64,000 bases of DNA from Aurelia coerulea (lineage: Eukaryota; Cnidaria; Scyphozoa; Semaeostomeae; Ulmaridae), in assembly GCA_039566865.1 (NCBI GenBank), contig CM076949.1, positions 15,352,501-15,416,500 of the forward strand. Direction: 5' to 3'. Shown in pieces: positions 1 through 11,230 of this stretch. Each line of letters starts with the position of its first letter. The first letter of the stretch is position 1. The translations under genes and the position numbers were made by a program. The notes beneath the pieces are model-generated. The model did no database searches. It was not told the origin of the DNA and was given only the letters and a program-made list of their open reading frames with translations.

Positions 1-622
1 CCTCTTGTTTGGATGTTCTATGATAGAGCTTTGAATCATAGAATAAATCATATTCAAGAAAGGGCATTACGCATTGCATATAAAGATTACGAGAATGATT
101 TCGGTTTTCTCGTGGAGCAATCTAAATCGGTGCCAATCCATGTAAGAAACCTACAGTTGCTCATGACTGAAATTTATAAAACAAAATGCGGTCTGAATCC
201 ACCATTCATGAAGGATATTTTCATGCAACGAAATATTAGGTACTGCCTAAGGCATGGTAATGACGCTCAACTGCCAAAAGTACGAACTACGGCCTTTGGA
301 GTTGAGTCCATTACTTACCTTGGAAATAAACTGTGGCAGCATTTACCGCAAGAACTAAAACAATTAAACAGCCTTCCTATGTTCAAAAAACGAATTAGAT
401 GTTGGAATGGTGGAACATGCAACTGTAGGCTTTGCAAAGTATATATCCCACAAGTTGGGTTTCTAACATGATAGATTTTAACTCTGATTTGTCCTGTAAT
501 ATATATCAATTTTAGTTTTATTGTAAATTATGTATATTGTAAATAGTAGGCCTTAATTAGCTGCAATTTAGCTATTCATTTTTTAGCCTACTTTAAATAG
601 ATATTTAATAATAATAATAATA
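1..622 (+). mobile_element. 3' end of a CR1/jockey-superfamily LINE
   Basis: The reading frame is open from the window edge to the stop at 469-471 and encodes the C-terminal end of a non-LTR reverse transcriptase ORF2. The thumb/tail motifs are PLVWMFYDRALNHRI, ERALRIAYKDYE and NKLWQHLPQELK, followed by the Cys-rich ending WNGGTCNCRLC. The upstream catalytic palm is outside the window. After the stop there is about 135 bp of AT-rich 3' UTR and a short (ATA)n tail at 603-622, the usual way this LINE group ends here. The same family recurs at 20535-21395, where the catalytic YADD is present. Family level is confident; the exact clade is inferred from resemblance only. Confidence 0.85.
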
Positions 623-787
623 AAAGCATTTTATGAGACACCCTGCATTTTAATGTCTTGACTTTTCTTTAGTCCTCTGCTCCTACAAATTTTTGTCAGG
701 TAGTCAGACGCAATCAAATCAATAGCGTTCTCTTTTGGGACACCCGGTATGTATTGCTGTGCAAATTTTAGCCTAGTATTATGAAAC
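623..787. other. flank with a lone Tc1/mariner-type terminal repeat
   Basis: No gene is seen. At 738-753 the sequence GGGACACCCGG followed by TA matches the right end of the TA-flanked foldback element next door (788-1587), but no left partner was found. It may be a solo end of a related element. Confidence 0.4.
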
Positions 788-1587
788 TACTACCGGGTGT
801 CTCAAAAAAGTACCCCCTTTTGACTGGAGATAGTAACCAAACAATAAGATATCCATTCACTCCCCGACTTCACAGCTAAATTTATCAATCTTCAACTTAG
901 ATGCACATACCCTGCATTTAGAAATCGTCCACCAAACACCGGAGTTACAGGTTCGCAAAGTCAAAATTTACAGTGCACCCAAAACCAGAGGTTTTGAAAA
1001 AGGGCCTAATCATGATTTGTATCATGGACATTTTCCAAAGTACCTGTAGACTTTAATTTTCCGTTTTTTTGCTTTTGAAAAGAATAAAAGACGCATGGAC
1101 ATGGCGCTGATTAAATAAATATATAAAAATGTGGTAAGAATAATAAAGTCATGCCACATCTCCAAAATAAGCGTGCATGTGCTCCTTTCCTCTTCTTTAT
1201 ACAAAACACTTGGGATCGAATGCAATGCAAGGACCGATTCCTCAAGAGAAAAGTCACTTCAAGAACAATTGAAGTAATTCAAGGTATAAATCTTTTCAAA
1301 AATAAAAAAGTAAAGGTTAAAGTTGAAAATTCGTTTGCAAAATACCTGTTTGGTGTCAAATTATGGCTAGGCCATTTCTCAAAACCTCTGGTTTCTAAGG
1401 TGCATTCCAAATTTTGACCTTGTGAACTCATATCTCCGGTGTTTGGCGGTCGATTTCAAAATGCAAGGTATGTGCATTTAAGTTGAAGACCAAAAAATGT
1501 ACCTATGAATTTAAAAAGTCCCGAAATGTTATCGTTTTGTTGCCTTGTTTAGTCAAAAACGGGGTACTTTTTTGAGACACCCGGTAA
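788..1587. mobile_element. TA-flanked foldback MITE with long inverted arms
   Basis: Both ends carry the inverted terminal sequence CCGGGTGTCTCAAAAAAGT, with TA immediately outside each end (788-791 and about 1586-1587). This is the target duplication expected of Tc1/mariner elements. Inverted similarity continues inward for about 200 bp on each side (about 788-1010 and 1368-1587, for example CCAGAGGTTTTGA against TCAAAACCTCTGG). The centre has no credible transposase. It is best read as a non-autonomous mariner-type foldback element. Confidence 0.75.
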
Positions 1588-1644
1588 AGTTAATATCTGT
1601 CTGACATCTGATGTCAGGCAACAATATCTGCGAATATTGAAAAT

Positions 1645-1788
1645 TTGGTAATGAACAGAGGGCCCCACGCGCCGACAGACCACGACAGACCACGCTTAGA
1701 AGAATGTCTGAAATTTCTTGATAGGGAAGATAAGGAAACTATTATTCTAGGCGATACAAACTGTGATTTTCTGCCGAAATATTCAACT
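1645..1788 (+). pseudogene. LINE endonuclease fragment
   Basis: A short plus-strand segment reads LEECLKFLDREDKETIILGD then TNCDF. The ILGDTNCD motif is the catalytic Asp/Asn region of LINE APE-type endonucleases. The similarity stops exactly where the inverted PLE copy begins, near 1789, so the PLE probably landed in, or truncated, an older LINE. About 50 residues remain and no function is retained. Confidence 0.6.
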
Positions 1789-2611
1789 ATTGTGTATTTT
1801 CACTTTTGTATCCAAAAACACTACATTCTCTGTAGAAAATTCCGATGTAAAAGTAATCTTTGATCTAAAATTGCTTTCTCTCGCAAACGAATTGCAGTAC
1901 GATAAGAAGTGATTAAGGCTTTTGATATCCCCAGTCCAGATAAAGAATATATCATCTATATAACGTAACCAAGACAGTGGCCTTTTTCCATAGTTTCTTT
2001 CATACCCGTGTAACATTTCTGTTTCAAATTTGGACATAAATAAATTTGCAAAGTTTACTGCCATTGGTGTCCCCATCGCAGTACCCTTTAATTGGTGAAA
2101 AAATTTATCCATGAACGACAATGTATTGCTTTTCAATATAAAGTTTATCAATTCTGAAATACAATCCGATGGTACCGATTTGTCTTTACGTTGTTCTAAG
2201 GCTTCTTTGCATGCGTTAACTCCTTCTTCGTGGTCTATGTTAGGGTACAGAGAACAAACGTCCATCGTAACTAGGTAAAATTCTTCACTTGCAAAAGTGC
2301 TGATATCAATATTTTGGATATGCGTAATGAAATCAGTGGTGTCTCTGATGTACGAGTTAGTCTTTATGGCTGCTGGTTTTATAAAGCTATCAACCCATTC
2401 TGAAACTTTCGCTGTACAAGAATTATATCCACTGCAAATCGGTCTCAAAGGAGGCAGTGTATCAAATTGTTTGTGTATTTTCGGCAAACCGTAAAAGCAA
2501 GGGGATCTGTTACCTTCTCTTAGTTTAATATTCTCAATATCCGTGATGTAGCCTTTACTTTCCATTTCGTCAATCATTAAATCTAATTGATTACGGTAAT
2601 TGATTACGGTA
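1789..2611 (-). pseudogene. inverted PLE reverse-transcriptase fragment
   Basis: On the minus strand, from about 2611 down to 1789, the sequence encodes the N-terminal half of a PLE reverse transcriptase. It starts before the plus-strand copy does (GNRSPCFYGLPKIHKQFDT) and includes the palm motifs VTMDVCSLYPNIDHEEG and WLRYIDDIFFIW (YIDD catalytic box). It ends at VVFLDTKVKIHN, so the connector and GIY-YIG domain are missing. It supplies the LPKIHK motif that the plus copy lacks. Confidence 0.8.
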
Positions 2612-4282
2612 ATACACAAACAATTTGATACACTGCCTCCTTTGAGACCGATTTGCAGTGGATATAATTCTTGTACAGCGAAAGTTTCAGAATGGGTTGA
2701 TAGCTTTATAAAACCAGCAGCCATAAAGACTAACTCGTACATCAGAGACACCACTGATTTCATTACGCATATCCAAAATATTGATATCAGCACTTTTGCA
2801 AGTGAAGAATTTTACCTAGTTACGATGGACGTTTGTTCTCTGTACCCTAACATAGACCACGAAGAAGGAGTTAACGCATGCAAAGAAGCCTTAGAACAAC
2901 GTAAAGACAAATCGGTACCATCGGATTGTATTTCAGAATTGATAAACTTTATATTGAAAAGCAATACATTGTCGTTCATGGATAAATTTTTTCACCAATT
3001 AAAGGGTACTGCGATGGGGACACCAATGGCAGTAAACTTTGCAAATTTATTTATGTCCAAATTTGAAACAGAAATGTTACACGGGTATGAAAGAAACTAT
3101 GGAAAAAGGCCACTGTCTTGGTTACGTTATATAGATGATATATTCTTTATCTGGACTGGGGATATCAAAAGCCTTAATCACTTCTTATCGTACTGCAATT
3201 CGTTTGCGAGAGAAAGCAATTTTAGATCAAAGATTACTTTTACATCGGAATTTTCTACAGAGAATGTAGTGTTTTTGGATACAAAAGTGAAAATACACAA
3301 TAGTCAACTAATAACTGAACTATACTGCAAGCCAACAGCTACCCACACCTACCTTCATAGACATTCAGATCATCCAAGTCATACCATTCGCTCTAACCCA
3401 TTGTCGCAGTTCATAAGAATTCGCAGAATTTGTACTCTAGTCCAGGATTATCGTAGACATGCTACTGATTTTATTCGATTTTATGTCAATCGTGGTTATT
3501 CCGAGCAAAAACTAGTACAAATAGCAACAGAAGTCGAAATGAGAGACAGAAAGGTATTACTAAAACCGACAGAAACTAAACGGAACACTTCAAAGGAAAG
3601 AGTACCATTTGTAATCAATTGGCATACGAAATTTAAGGGATTATCTAATATATTGCACAGAAACTATGAAAACATGATAAATGATCACCCTGAATTAAAA
3701 GAAACATTTCCAGAACCACCAATCGTTTCGTACAGAAGAAACCCGAACATACGCTCAATCCTTGTAAGAGCACAAAGGAAAATGTTGAAATCAAAAGGAG
3801 CAAGTGTACGATGTACACCAAAAAGCACAAAGAAGCGAGGACGCCCATGCAAACTTTGCAACCACATGGGCCAGAAAGATTCCTTAACTAACAACAAAAA
3901 TGGCAGGACAAGTTACATCTCCGGAGGTTCCTGCCAGTCAAAGAATGTAATTTATGCGGCCGAATGCGTAAAACATCAAAAATTGTACGTGGGTTTTACG
4001 TCAACTACTCTTAGCCAACGTTTTAATAAACACCGTTATGATGCAGGACACGACCCGACAAGCACTGAGTTGGGAAAACATTTTTATCAAAGCCATGATT
4101 GTGATTTTGAGCGCGACCTTCGGGTTCATGTTTTAGAAAAGGTGGAAGGAGGACTTGGTGTACTCGAGCATCATGAAAACCTGTGGATGACTCGATTGGG
4201 TTCACGTGAGCCTTTTGGCATGAACAGCATAACGAATGAACTTGGACGTTTATATTTTTCCCTTTATAGCAATTGTAAATAA
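2612..4282 (+). CDS. PLE reverse transcriptase + GIY-YIG endonuclease, 5'-truncated
   Basis: The frame is open from the inversion junction to the stop at 4280-4282; any upstream ATG (2600) is fortuitous. Domains in order: RT palm with VTMDVCSLYPNIDHEEG, GTAMGTPMAVNFAN and the catalytic YIDD in LRYIDDIFFIW; ENVVFLDTKV; the RT-to-endonuclease linker with IRIRRIC and FPEPPIVSYRR; a Cys motif RGRPCKLCNHMGQ; and a GIY-YIG nuclease (VIYAAE, KLYVGFTS, LSQRFNKHR with the catalytic Arg, NLWMTRLGSREP with the metal-binding Glu region). PLEs use these domains for target-primed reverse transcription. The start of the RT is missing, so the copy cannot be autonomous, but what remains has no stop codon. Confidence 0.9.
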   Translation: MHKQFDTLPPLRPICSGYNSCTAKVSEWVDSFIKPAAIKTNSYIRDTTDFITHIQNIDISTFASEEFYLVTMDVCSLYPNIDHEEGVNACKEALEQRKDKSVPSDCISELINFILKSNTLSFMDKFFHQLKGTAMGTPMAVNFANLFMSKFETEMLHGYERNYGKRPLSWLRYIDDIFFIWTGDIKSLNHFLSYCNSFARESNFRSKITFTSEFSTENVVFLDTKVKIHNSQLITELYCKPTATHTYLHRHSDHPSHTIRSNPLSQFIRIRRICTLVQDYRRHATDFIRFYVNRGYSEQKLVQIATEVEMRDRKVLLKPTETKRNTSKERVPFVINWHTKFKGLSNILHRNYENMINDHPELKETFPEPPIVSYRRNPNIRSILVRAQRKMLKSKGASVRCTPKSTKKRGRPCKLCNHMGQKDSLTNNKNGRTSYISGGSCQSKNVIYAAECVKHQKLYVGFTSTTLSQRFNKHRYDAGHDPTSTELGKHFYQSHDCDFERDLRVHVLEKVEGGLGVLEHHENLWMTRLGSREPFGMNSITNELGRLYFSLYSNCK

Positions 4283-4433
4283 TTGTTTGCTTAGCCTTAT
4301 TCATATTACGTCACATTATTAGAACCTAACAATCGATTAGTTTAAGAGAACGTTACATTCCTAATTTATAGATCGCCACATTCCTGCAGAACTGTTTTAA
4401 CCTTAATTCCATTTATAGAATTATCATAAGCGA

Positions 4434-4460
4434 CTGAAGAAGATATAAGTTATATCGAAA
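4434..4460 (+). ncRNA. hammerhead-like hairpin at PLE 3' end
   Basis: CTGAAGA (4434-4440) is followed by one unpaired A, then a 6-bp stem GATATA/TATATC closing a 3-nt loop, then GAAA (4457-4460). CTGANGA, stem II and GAAA are the hammerhead ribozyme core boxes, and PLEs are known to carry such motifs. The extra nucleotide before stem II is not canonical, so self-cleavage is unproven. Confidence 0.5.
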
Positions 4461-4493
4461 ATTTTCGCACAAATTGTCTTGTTTTTCTTTGCT

Positions 4494-4626
<133 letters not shown>

Positions 4627-4639
4627 CAGAGCAAGGAAG

Positions 4640-5278
4640 CAAATGCAGAATGTGCGGTCAAGCTGACGAAAGTGTCAATCATATTTTGAGCGAGTGCAGT
4701 AAGATGGCACAAAAGGAATATAAGCGTCGACACGACTGGGTTGGGAAGAAGGTGCATTGGGAAGTCAGTAAACGGTGTGGATTTGATGTTAAAGAGAAAT
4801 GGTACGAACATGAGCCAGATGCAGTCAGTGAGAACAATGATTTCCACATTCTATGGGATTTCGAAGTACAAGCAGACCATGTAATTGAAGCGAGAAGGCC
4901 TGACATGATCGTGAAAGACAAAACGAAAAATATATGCAAGATAATTGACTTCGCGGTGCCTTATGATAGCAGAGTGGATGCAAAGGAAATGGAAAAAATT
5001 GAAAAATATCAAGATTTAGCCAGGGAGCTAAGAAAGATTTGGAACAAACGAGTGAAAGTCATCCCTATCATAATTGGAGCTTTAGGAACGACTCCAAAAC
5101 TTTTAAAAAAGAGACTGGAGGACATTGGCATCGAAACGAAGATAGTGGAACTGCAGAAGAGTGCCATCTTGTATTCTGCAAGGATCCTCAGGAAAGTTCT
5201 TGAGATTTGAGGAGACTTGTTGTCACCGAACCTCAAGAAAAAGAACTCTACTGACATTTAGACAGTATGCGCTATCAC
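4640..5278 (+). pseudogene. RLE-type LINE (Dong/R4-like) C-terminal fragment
   Basis: The frame to the stop at 5208-5210 encodes the C-terminal part of a non-LTR retrotransposon with a restriction-like endonuclease. A zinc knuckle CRMCGQADESVNHILSEC (CX2CX7HX4C) is followed by the PD...D endonuclease core ARRPDMIV and IIDFAVPYDSRV, and the tail SARILRKVLEI. The RT is missing. A 68-bp 3' UTR leads into (ATA)n. Similar copies lie at 6741-6937 and 40640-42085. Members of the Dong/R4 group are known to insert into TAA repeats, and this copy has microsatellite on both sides. The clade call is inference from domain order and flanks. Confidence 0.75.
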
Positions 5279-5279
5279 G

Positions 5280-5339
<60 letters not shown>

Positions 5340-5340
5340 T
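5279..5340. repeat. (ATA/TAA)n microsatellite shared by two converging elements
   Basis: This tract is the 3' tail of the plus-strand RLE LINE on its left, and it lies just beyond the 3' side of the minus-strand PLE copy on its right. The two elements therefore meet tail to tail at one microsatellite. Confidence 0.95.
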
Positions 5341-5416
5341 AGCGTCAAGTAAGATTGAGTATTCTTGTTTCAGGTCGATAATACGCAGAGAAAACAAGAC
5401 TAGTTTGTTTGAAAAT

Positions 5417-5443
5417 TTTCGATCTATCGTAGACCTTCATCAG
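5417..5443 (-). ncRNA. hammerhead-like hairpin, minus arm
   Basis: On the minus strand: CTGATGA, one A, stem GGTCTA/TAGATC around a 3-nt loop, then GAAA. It is the inverted twin of 6565-6591. Confidence 0.5.
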
Positions 5444-5584
5444 TCAATTAATGTTCGAATAAATGTTTTACAATCTAACGTTATCAAATGCGAATGTTGT
5501 GTTCCATAAATTAAAGGAGTCTAAAATTCTAACAATGAAATAGAGAACGGAGAACGATTGATGTGACGAAATTTTATTAAACTG

Positions 5585-6225
5585 CTACATATGCTTGTAT
5601 AGTTTATAATATGTCTTTCCGAGCTCATTAAGGCTAGAATTTAGTCCGTTTGGTTCTCTGGAGTCTAATCGTGATATCCATAAGTTTTCGTAATGTTCTA
5701 ATTTATCACGATCTCCCTCTAATCTCTGCAGGATATGTACCTTTAAATCCCTATCGAAATTGCATGATTCACTCTCGTGAAAATGTTTGCCCAGTTCCGT
5801 TGCATCCGGATCATGCTTTGCATCACTCCGGTGCTTATTAAACCTTTGGCTTAAAGCTGTGGATGTATATCCGATGTATACTAGCTGATGCTTCATACAT
5901 TCAGCGGCATAAATCACATTTTTGCTGTTGCAGGAACCACCGTCAATACGACATGTTTTGCCAGTCTTTGTATTTGTTATGTCATTTGTTTGTCCCATGT
6001 GGCAGCACAATTTGCATGGACGTCCTCTTTTCTTTGATTTTTCTAAAGTACAGCGCACAGAATAGCCGGCCTTTTTGCTCTTTTGTCGCTTTGTTTGAAC
6101 CAGATGATTGTGCAAGTTTGGATTTTTTCGGTAGGAAATTATTGGTGGTTCTGGGAATACTTGTTTGAGATCTGGATGTTCAATTATCATGAAATGGTAG
6201 TGTCTTTGTAGTATTTGGGAGAGTG
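5585..6225 (-). pseudogene. PLE linker and GIY-YIG endonuclease fragment
   Basis: Recognisable PLE sequence starts near 6225 (LSQILQRHYHFMIIEHPDLK, then FPEPPIISYRKNPNL) and continues without a stop to the terminator at 5585. It carries the Cys motif RGRPCKLCCHMGQ and a GIY-YIG domain (NVIYAAECMKHQLVYIGYTS, LSQRFNKHR, NLWISRLDSREP). The reverse transcriptase is absent. It is about 65 percent similar by eye to the PLE at 2612-4282, so this is a sister family. The same C-terminal 60 residues are encoded again on the plus strand at 6230-6423. Confidence 0.8.
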
Positions 6226-6229
6226 AATC

Positions 6230-6423
6230 ATGAGAGTGAATCATGCAATTTCGATAGGGATTTAAAGGTACATATCCTGCAGAGATTAGAGGGAGATCGT
6301 GATAAATTAGAACATTACGAAAACTTATGGATATCACGATTAGACTCCAGAGAACCAAACGGACTAAATTCTAGCCTTAATGAGCTCGGAAAGACATATT
6401 ATAAACTATACAAGCATATGTAG
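6230..6423 (+). pseudogene. plus-strand copy of PLE C-terminus
   Basis: It encodes the last 60 or so residues of the GIY-YIG domain (ESESCNFDRDLKVHILQRL ... LNELGKTYYKLYKHM), identical to the minus arm. It is followed by the same 3' UTR, hairpin and (TAA)n. Confidence 0.8.
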
Positions 6424-6564
6424 CAGTTTAATAAAATTTCGTCACATCAATCGTTCTCCGTTCTCTATTTCATTGTTAGAATTTTAGACTCCTTTAATTT
6501 ATGGAACACAACATTCGCATTTGATAACGTTAGATTGTAAAACATTTATTCGAACATTAATTGA

Positions 6565-6591
6565 CTGATGAAGGTCTACGATAGATCGAAA
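6565..6591 (+). ncRNA. hammerhead-like hairpin, plus arm
   Basis: CTGATGA (6565-6571), unpaired A, stem 6573-6578 with 6582-6587 (one G-U pair), loop CGA, GAAA at 6588-6591. Confidence 0.5.
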
Positions 6592-6625
6592 ATTTTCAAA
6601 CAAACTAGTCTTGTTTTCTCTGCGT

Positions 6626-6919
<294 letters not shown>

Positions 6920-6937
<18 letters not shown>

Positions 6938-7490
6938 TATCTATTCAAGGTTGGCATGATAAAGATAGTTAAGAAAACTAATTAAGGCCAACCATTTAAC
7001 AAAAGTGAAAACTGAATAGTCCTATTTACAAGTTTTTATAAAATTCTAAATTATTTACAAAGATCTTGCACAATCTACAGTTGCAGTCGCTGAACTGATG
7101 TTTTTTTATTTTCCTCTTAAATCCTGTCAAGGTATGAGACTCCTTTATGTCTAGTGGCAACGATTGCCAGAGTTTCTATCCAGTGTACCTGATTTTCTCT
7201 ATACCATACGCATTTGTGCGTGGAATTGGTGCGTGGAATTGGTACTGACAGGTGGTCATTACATCTCAGGCTATATGAGATGTTCTTCTCGACGAAGATT
7301 TTACCCATGAATTTAGGATTAAGATCAGAGGGAAACCTCAAAGCAAACACGCCATGAGAAGAGGACCCGACCCAATAAGCTAAAAAAATGCGCTTCAGTT
7401 GAGTCTCTTCGCTGCCTTGATATACTTTATCGTTGCTTCCATTATCATTCTGTTTGCAATTAGGATCAGATTTGAATTTCCGAATAGAAT
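6920..7490 (-). pseudogene. CR1-like LINE 3' fragment, frameshifted
   Basis: On the minus strand LNPKFMGKIFVEKNISYSLR and PIPRTNST are followed, after a frameshift near 7200, by KLWQSLPLDIKESHTLTGFK and the Cys ending SDCNCRLC. The UTR resembles that of the first LINE (GGCCTTAATTAG) and ends in the (ATT)n tract at 6920-6937. The element is therefore tail to tail with the RLE LINE. Confidence 0.7.
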
Positions 7491-9071
7491 TAGAGCCCCA
7501 CCGCCCTGTTCCGATCACTGAAAAAGAAACCTTGAGTTACTTGGCTTAAGTAAATTTTATCGGAAAAGTTAATGCTAATGAATTATTCCTTATTTCATAG
7601 TTTAAGATATAGAAACCAGTTATTGTACATTTAGCGACCGTCTTCTGTAAAATCGCTGTCGGAAAACACAGCGATAAAATCGTGAGATCTTCATTCCATC
7701 GCCCTGTTTTGATCACGCAAGCTCTCGCATGAATTTCGGACGGTACCACCGCAGAGGGCTCAAGAAAGCGCAGTTTCCAATTGAAATGGATGCCCTAAAT
7801 CATATGGGTTTTTTCAAGCTACCATTTATGGGGGATGCTTTCCACTCCTCTGAAAACTGTCTTAGACTCACCAGAACTCAATACAACTTGGCACAGTTAC
7901 AAAACAAGTAATTTGTAACTTGTAGCGTAATTTGGGTGTGGTTGCCACGCCTTGTGACGTCACAGTGACGTCACAAAATTGGAAGTCTCTGAAAATCAGG
8001 CTTCCAAGTTAAATTAGTGTTGAAAGAAGATCTTGCATGAACTTTAAGCAGTTTTTGGCTCAATGTTTCAACATATTTGATGATTGAGTATTATTTTATT
8101 GAAAATGACGATTTTGGACTGATATTTTGGCAAAAATTAACCAATTCTGATGACGTCATTTATGCTGCTAATTTGTGCTATGTAATAAGAGACGAAAGGA
8201 ATTTGCAAAATGATAATAACCTATTACAAATGTATCATTACAGTGTTTTTATTGAAAAAGTTTGAAGAAATTAAAAAAATAGCTAATTAGCTCAAAATGG
8301 CAGCCAAAATGATGTCATTATAAAAAAATGTTGATGTCATCAAATTCCAGAAATTCCGGTATCATATTGAAGCCCTTTGTTTGCTGATTCATTTGCCATA
8401 TAATAATTCATTATTCAATCAAATCTTTCCATTTAAATCATTGAAAATAATGATTTTGCTGCTACCTCCTTCCGAGATTAGGTCCCAGTCCTCCAAGATC
8501 ACCTCAAAACTGAAATTTTAGAACACAGCTGAATTGGGCATGCAATTGCGCATCTAATGATCCCTTCCCTGGATATATATGACAATTTTTGAAAAAGTTA
8601 TGAATTGTTTCCCGAAAATGAGATCCTGGGCACATAGTGCGATCTGTGGCCTATATGACTGCATTAAAACTTTACCCCCGGCTGGGAAGCAGAAGATATT
8701 ATGATCGAAATTTTTTTGTAAATCTTTGCTTAGAGAGTTGGAGTGAAGTTTGAATTGTTTTGACTACGGTTCTAGTAAACAGTAGCAGAGAAACAAGAGA
8801 AAATATAATTGCTGCAAGGAAACACGAAGCGAAAAATGGCGACTACTTGCGATTCCATCACAGGTAGGCCTCGTTTATCTTCCCATGTAGCTGGATTCAC
8901 ACGCCAGAAAAAAGTAAACCACGTCTCAACTTGAAGCTCATGGCGTCAGCAAAGTTTTTTTTCAGGCGCTTTTTAACCATAGGACCCATTCCTCTTGTAA
9001 ACAAACATCCCGAGATTGTACAGAAAAGCGCTCACAGGAGCCAGTGATCGGAACAGGGCGATGGGGCTCTA
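7491..9071. mobile_element. TA-flanked DNA transposon remnant (Tc1/mariner-type)
   Basis: GAGCCCCAYCGCCCTG and continuation (28 bp in all, 7493-7520) is repeated inverted at 9042-9069, with TA outside both ends. A related internal copy of the terminal motif is at 7697-7716. The roughly 1.5-kb interior has no convincing coding frame; it includes paired GTGACGTCAC motifs near 7955-7975. Read as a non-autonomous or eroded TA-inserting element. Confidence 0.65.
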
Positions 9072-9852
9072 TATGACATAAGGATTGTGTGTCCAGTCCT
9101 GCTATATCTAACCCAGGAATATCCGATAAGCTGCCAAGGAGACCACTTCGTGCTTCTTCAAAATAGTTTAAGCTTGCAGGGGATACAGCTGGAATAGGTA
9201 TAGTATTCTCACCGGAGAAGTCTCACGAAATTCCAAGACTCTAATGTTCTACACACCCGAGGCAGCTTGAGAGGCCTGGGGAGAGCAGTTTCATAGCCCC
9301 TAGGGAATAGGTCAGTATATAGGAAAAATCCGAGCTCATTTCACCCTTCTTTGTGAGCAACAAGCAGTGCTTACAGTAATAAAATCTCTGTCAAAATAAA
9401 TGTTGCTCCCGTCGCTGACATGGCCCAAGGCAGGCAGATGCACACATGGAAGCTTCTACAGTCGGTCTCAACTGTCAGTACTTGAAACGAAATGAAATGT
9501 TATGTATACTCCTGCCGCAGTCAAGGCAGTAAGTTATCATCTTCATTCACATTGAAATGTCAGAAAACATTTGTTTCTTAGGCCGCGTTTCAATTCGATT
9601 TTATGTTTCTTCGGCATGACAAATTTGCTTTTATGTTGTGAACGCCAACGAGTCTATGATGATGGGTCCAAAGGTCAACTCCCTCAAGAGACATATTCAG
9701 ATACAAGAAACTCTCACGAGACATGTCGTTGTCAAAAAAGTTAATTCCCTGATTGTTTATCATTAACTTTAAAAAAGTTTATCGGAGATAAATGAATCAA
9801 AACTAGAGTTTCTCTTGTGTTGATATGGACGAGGCCCCCTTTACAACATAAC
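9072..9852. repeat. left copy of a ~190-bp direct repeat (9196-9386) and flank
   Basis: 9196-9386 (starting TATTCTCACCGGAGAAGTCT) is repeated in the same orientation at 12145-12326 with only a few differences. The pair brackets the 69-bp minisatellite. The repeat lacks TG...CA ends, so a true LTR is not supported. The rest (9387-9852) shows no gene. Confidence 0.7.
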
Positions 9853-11230
9853 ATGTTTTAGCAGCGAAAGATCTGCGTTAAAGCATCACATCGTTAGATT
9901 TAGGCTAAGAATTTTATGCATGTTTCTCAGCAACGAAAGATCTGCGTTTTGACATGACATCGTTAGCTTTAGGCTTAGAATTTTATGCATGTTTTTCAGC
10001 AACGAGAGATCTGCGTTTTAGCATGACACCGTTAGCTTTAGGTTTAGAATCTTATGCATGTTTTAGCAGCAAAAGATCTGCATTTAAGCATCACATCGTT
10101 AGATTTAGGCTAAGAATTTTATGCATGTTTCTCAGCAACGAAAGATCTGCGTTTTGACATGACATCGTTAGCTTTAGGCTTAGAATTTTATGCATGTTTT
10201 TCAGCAACGAAAGATCTGCGTTTTAGAATGACATCGTTAGCTTTGGGCTTCGAATTTGATGCATGTTTTTCAGCAACGAAAGATCTGCGTTTTAGCATGA
10301 CATCGTTAGCTTTGGGCTGAGAATTTTATGTATGTTTTTCAGCAACGAAAGATCTGCGTTTTAGCATGACATCGTTAGCTTTAGGCTTCGAATTTTATGC
10401 ATGTTTTTCAGCAACGAAAGATCTGCGTTTTAGAATGACATCGTTAGCTTTGGGCTTCGAATTTTATGCATGTTCTTCAGAAACGAAAGATCTGCGTTTT
10501 AGCATGACATCGTTAGCTTTAGGCTTCGAATTTTATGCATGTTTTTCAGCAACGAAAGATCTGCGTTTTAGCATGACATCGTTAGCTTTAGGCTTCGAAT
10601 TTTATGCATGTTCTTCAGAAACGAGAGATCTGCCTTTTAGCATGACATCGTTAGCTTTAAACCTTTAGGCTTAGAATTTTATGCATGCTTTTCAGCAACG
10701 AGAGATCTGCGTTTTAGCATGACATCGTTAGCTTTAGGCCAAGAATTTTATGTATGTTTTTCAGCAACGAAAGATCTGCGTTTTAGCATGACATCGTTAG
10801 CTTTGGGCTGAGAATTTTAAGTATGTTTTTCAGCAACGAAAGATCTGCGTTTTAGCATGACATCGTTAGCTTTAGGCTTCGAATTTTATGCATGTTTTTC
10901 AGCAACGAAATATCTGCGTTTTAGCATGACATCGTTAGCTTTAGGCTTCGAATTTTATGCATGTTTTTTCAGCAACGAAAGATCTGCGTTTTAGCATGAC
11001 ATCTTTAGCTTTAGGCTAAGAATCTTATGCATGTTTTTCAGCAACGAAAGATCTGCATTTTAGCATGACATCGTTAGCTTTTGGCTAAGAATTTCATGCA
11101 CGCTTCTCAGCAACGAAAGATCTCAGCCCTAGCACGACATCGTCAACTATGGACTACAATATTTTACTGCATGTTTTCAAGCAACGAAAGATCTGCGTTT
11201 AAGCATGACATCGCTAGCTTTAGGTTTTAG
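9853..11230. repeat. 69-bp minisatellite, about 20 units
   Basis: The unit is about 69 bp and contains CAGCAACGAAAGATCTGCG, CATGACATCGTTAGC and TTTTATGCATG. Roughly 20 copies run from 9853 to 11230, less regular at the right edge. A higher-order period of about 205 bp (three units) is visible between 9861-10005 and 10063-10210. Because 69 is divisible by three, part of the array translates as a 23-residue repeat (MTSLALGFEFYACFSATKDL plus RFS), but indels break it and no gene is inferred. Confidence 0.9.

Larger units (their letters stand above)
1789..4493. mobile_element. Penelope-like element with head-to-head 5' inversion
   Basis: The plus-strand copy (2612-4493) is preceded by an inverted copy of its own 5' part. 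The arms are 1789-2479 (minus) and 2612-3302 (plus), about 691 bp each, and appear identical at the protein level. The 132-bp spacer (2480-2611) holds additional upstream PLE coding sequence on the minus strand. The 3' end carries the hammerhead-like hairpin and runs into (TAA)n. Partial inverted copies at the 5' side are a known habit of Penelope elements. The near-identity of the arms points to a recent event or to gene conversion. Confidence 0.85.

Noticed and set aside
1783..2793. Single 336-codon minus-strand gene
   Set aside because: Its first 60 or so residues are antisense of the plus-strand PLE copy; only 2611 down to 1789 is genuine PLE sequence in inverted orientation.
9954..10668. 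Repeat protein gene of 23-residue units
   Set aside because: The frame exists only where units are exactly 69 bp and is broken by indels; it has no flanking gene structure.
9853..11230. CRISPR array
   Set aside because: Units are contiguous without unique spacers, and the genome is eukaryotic.
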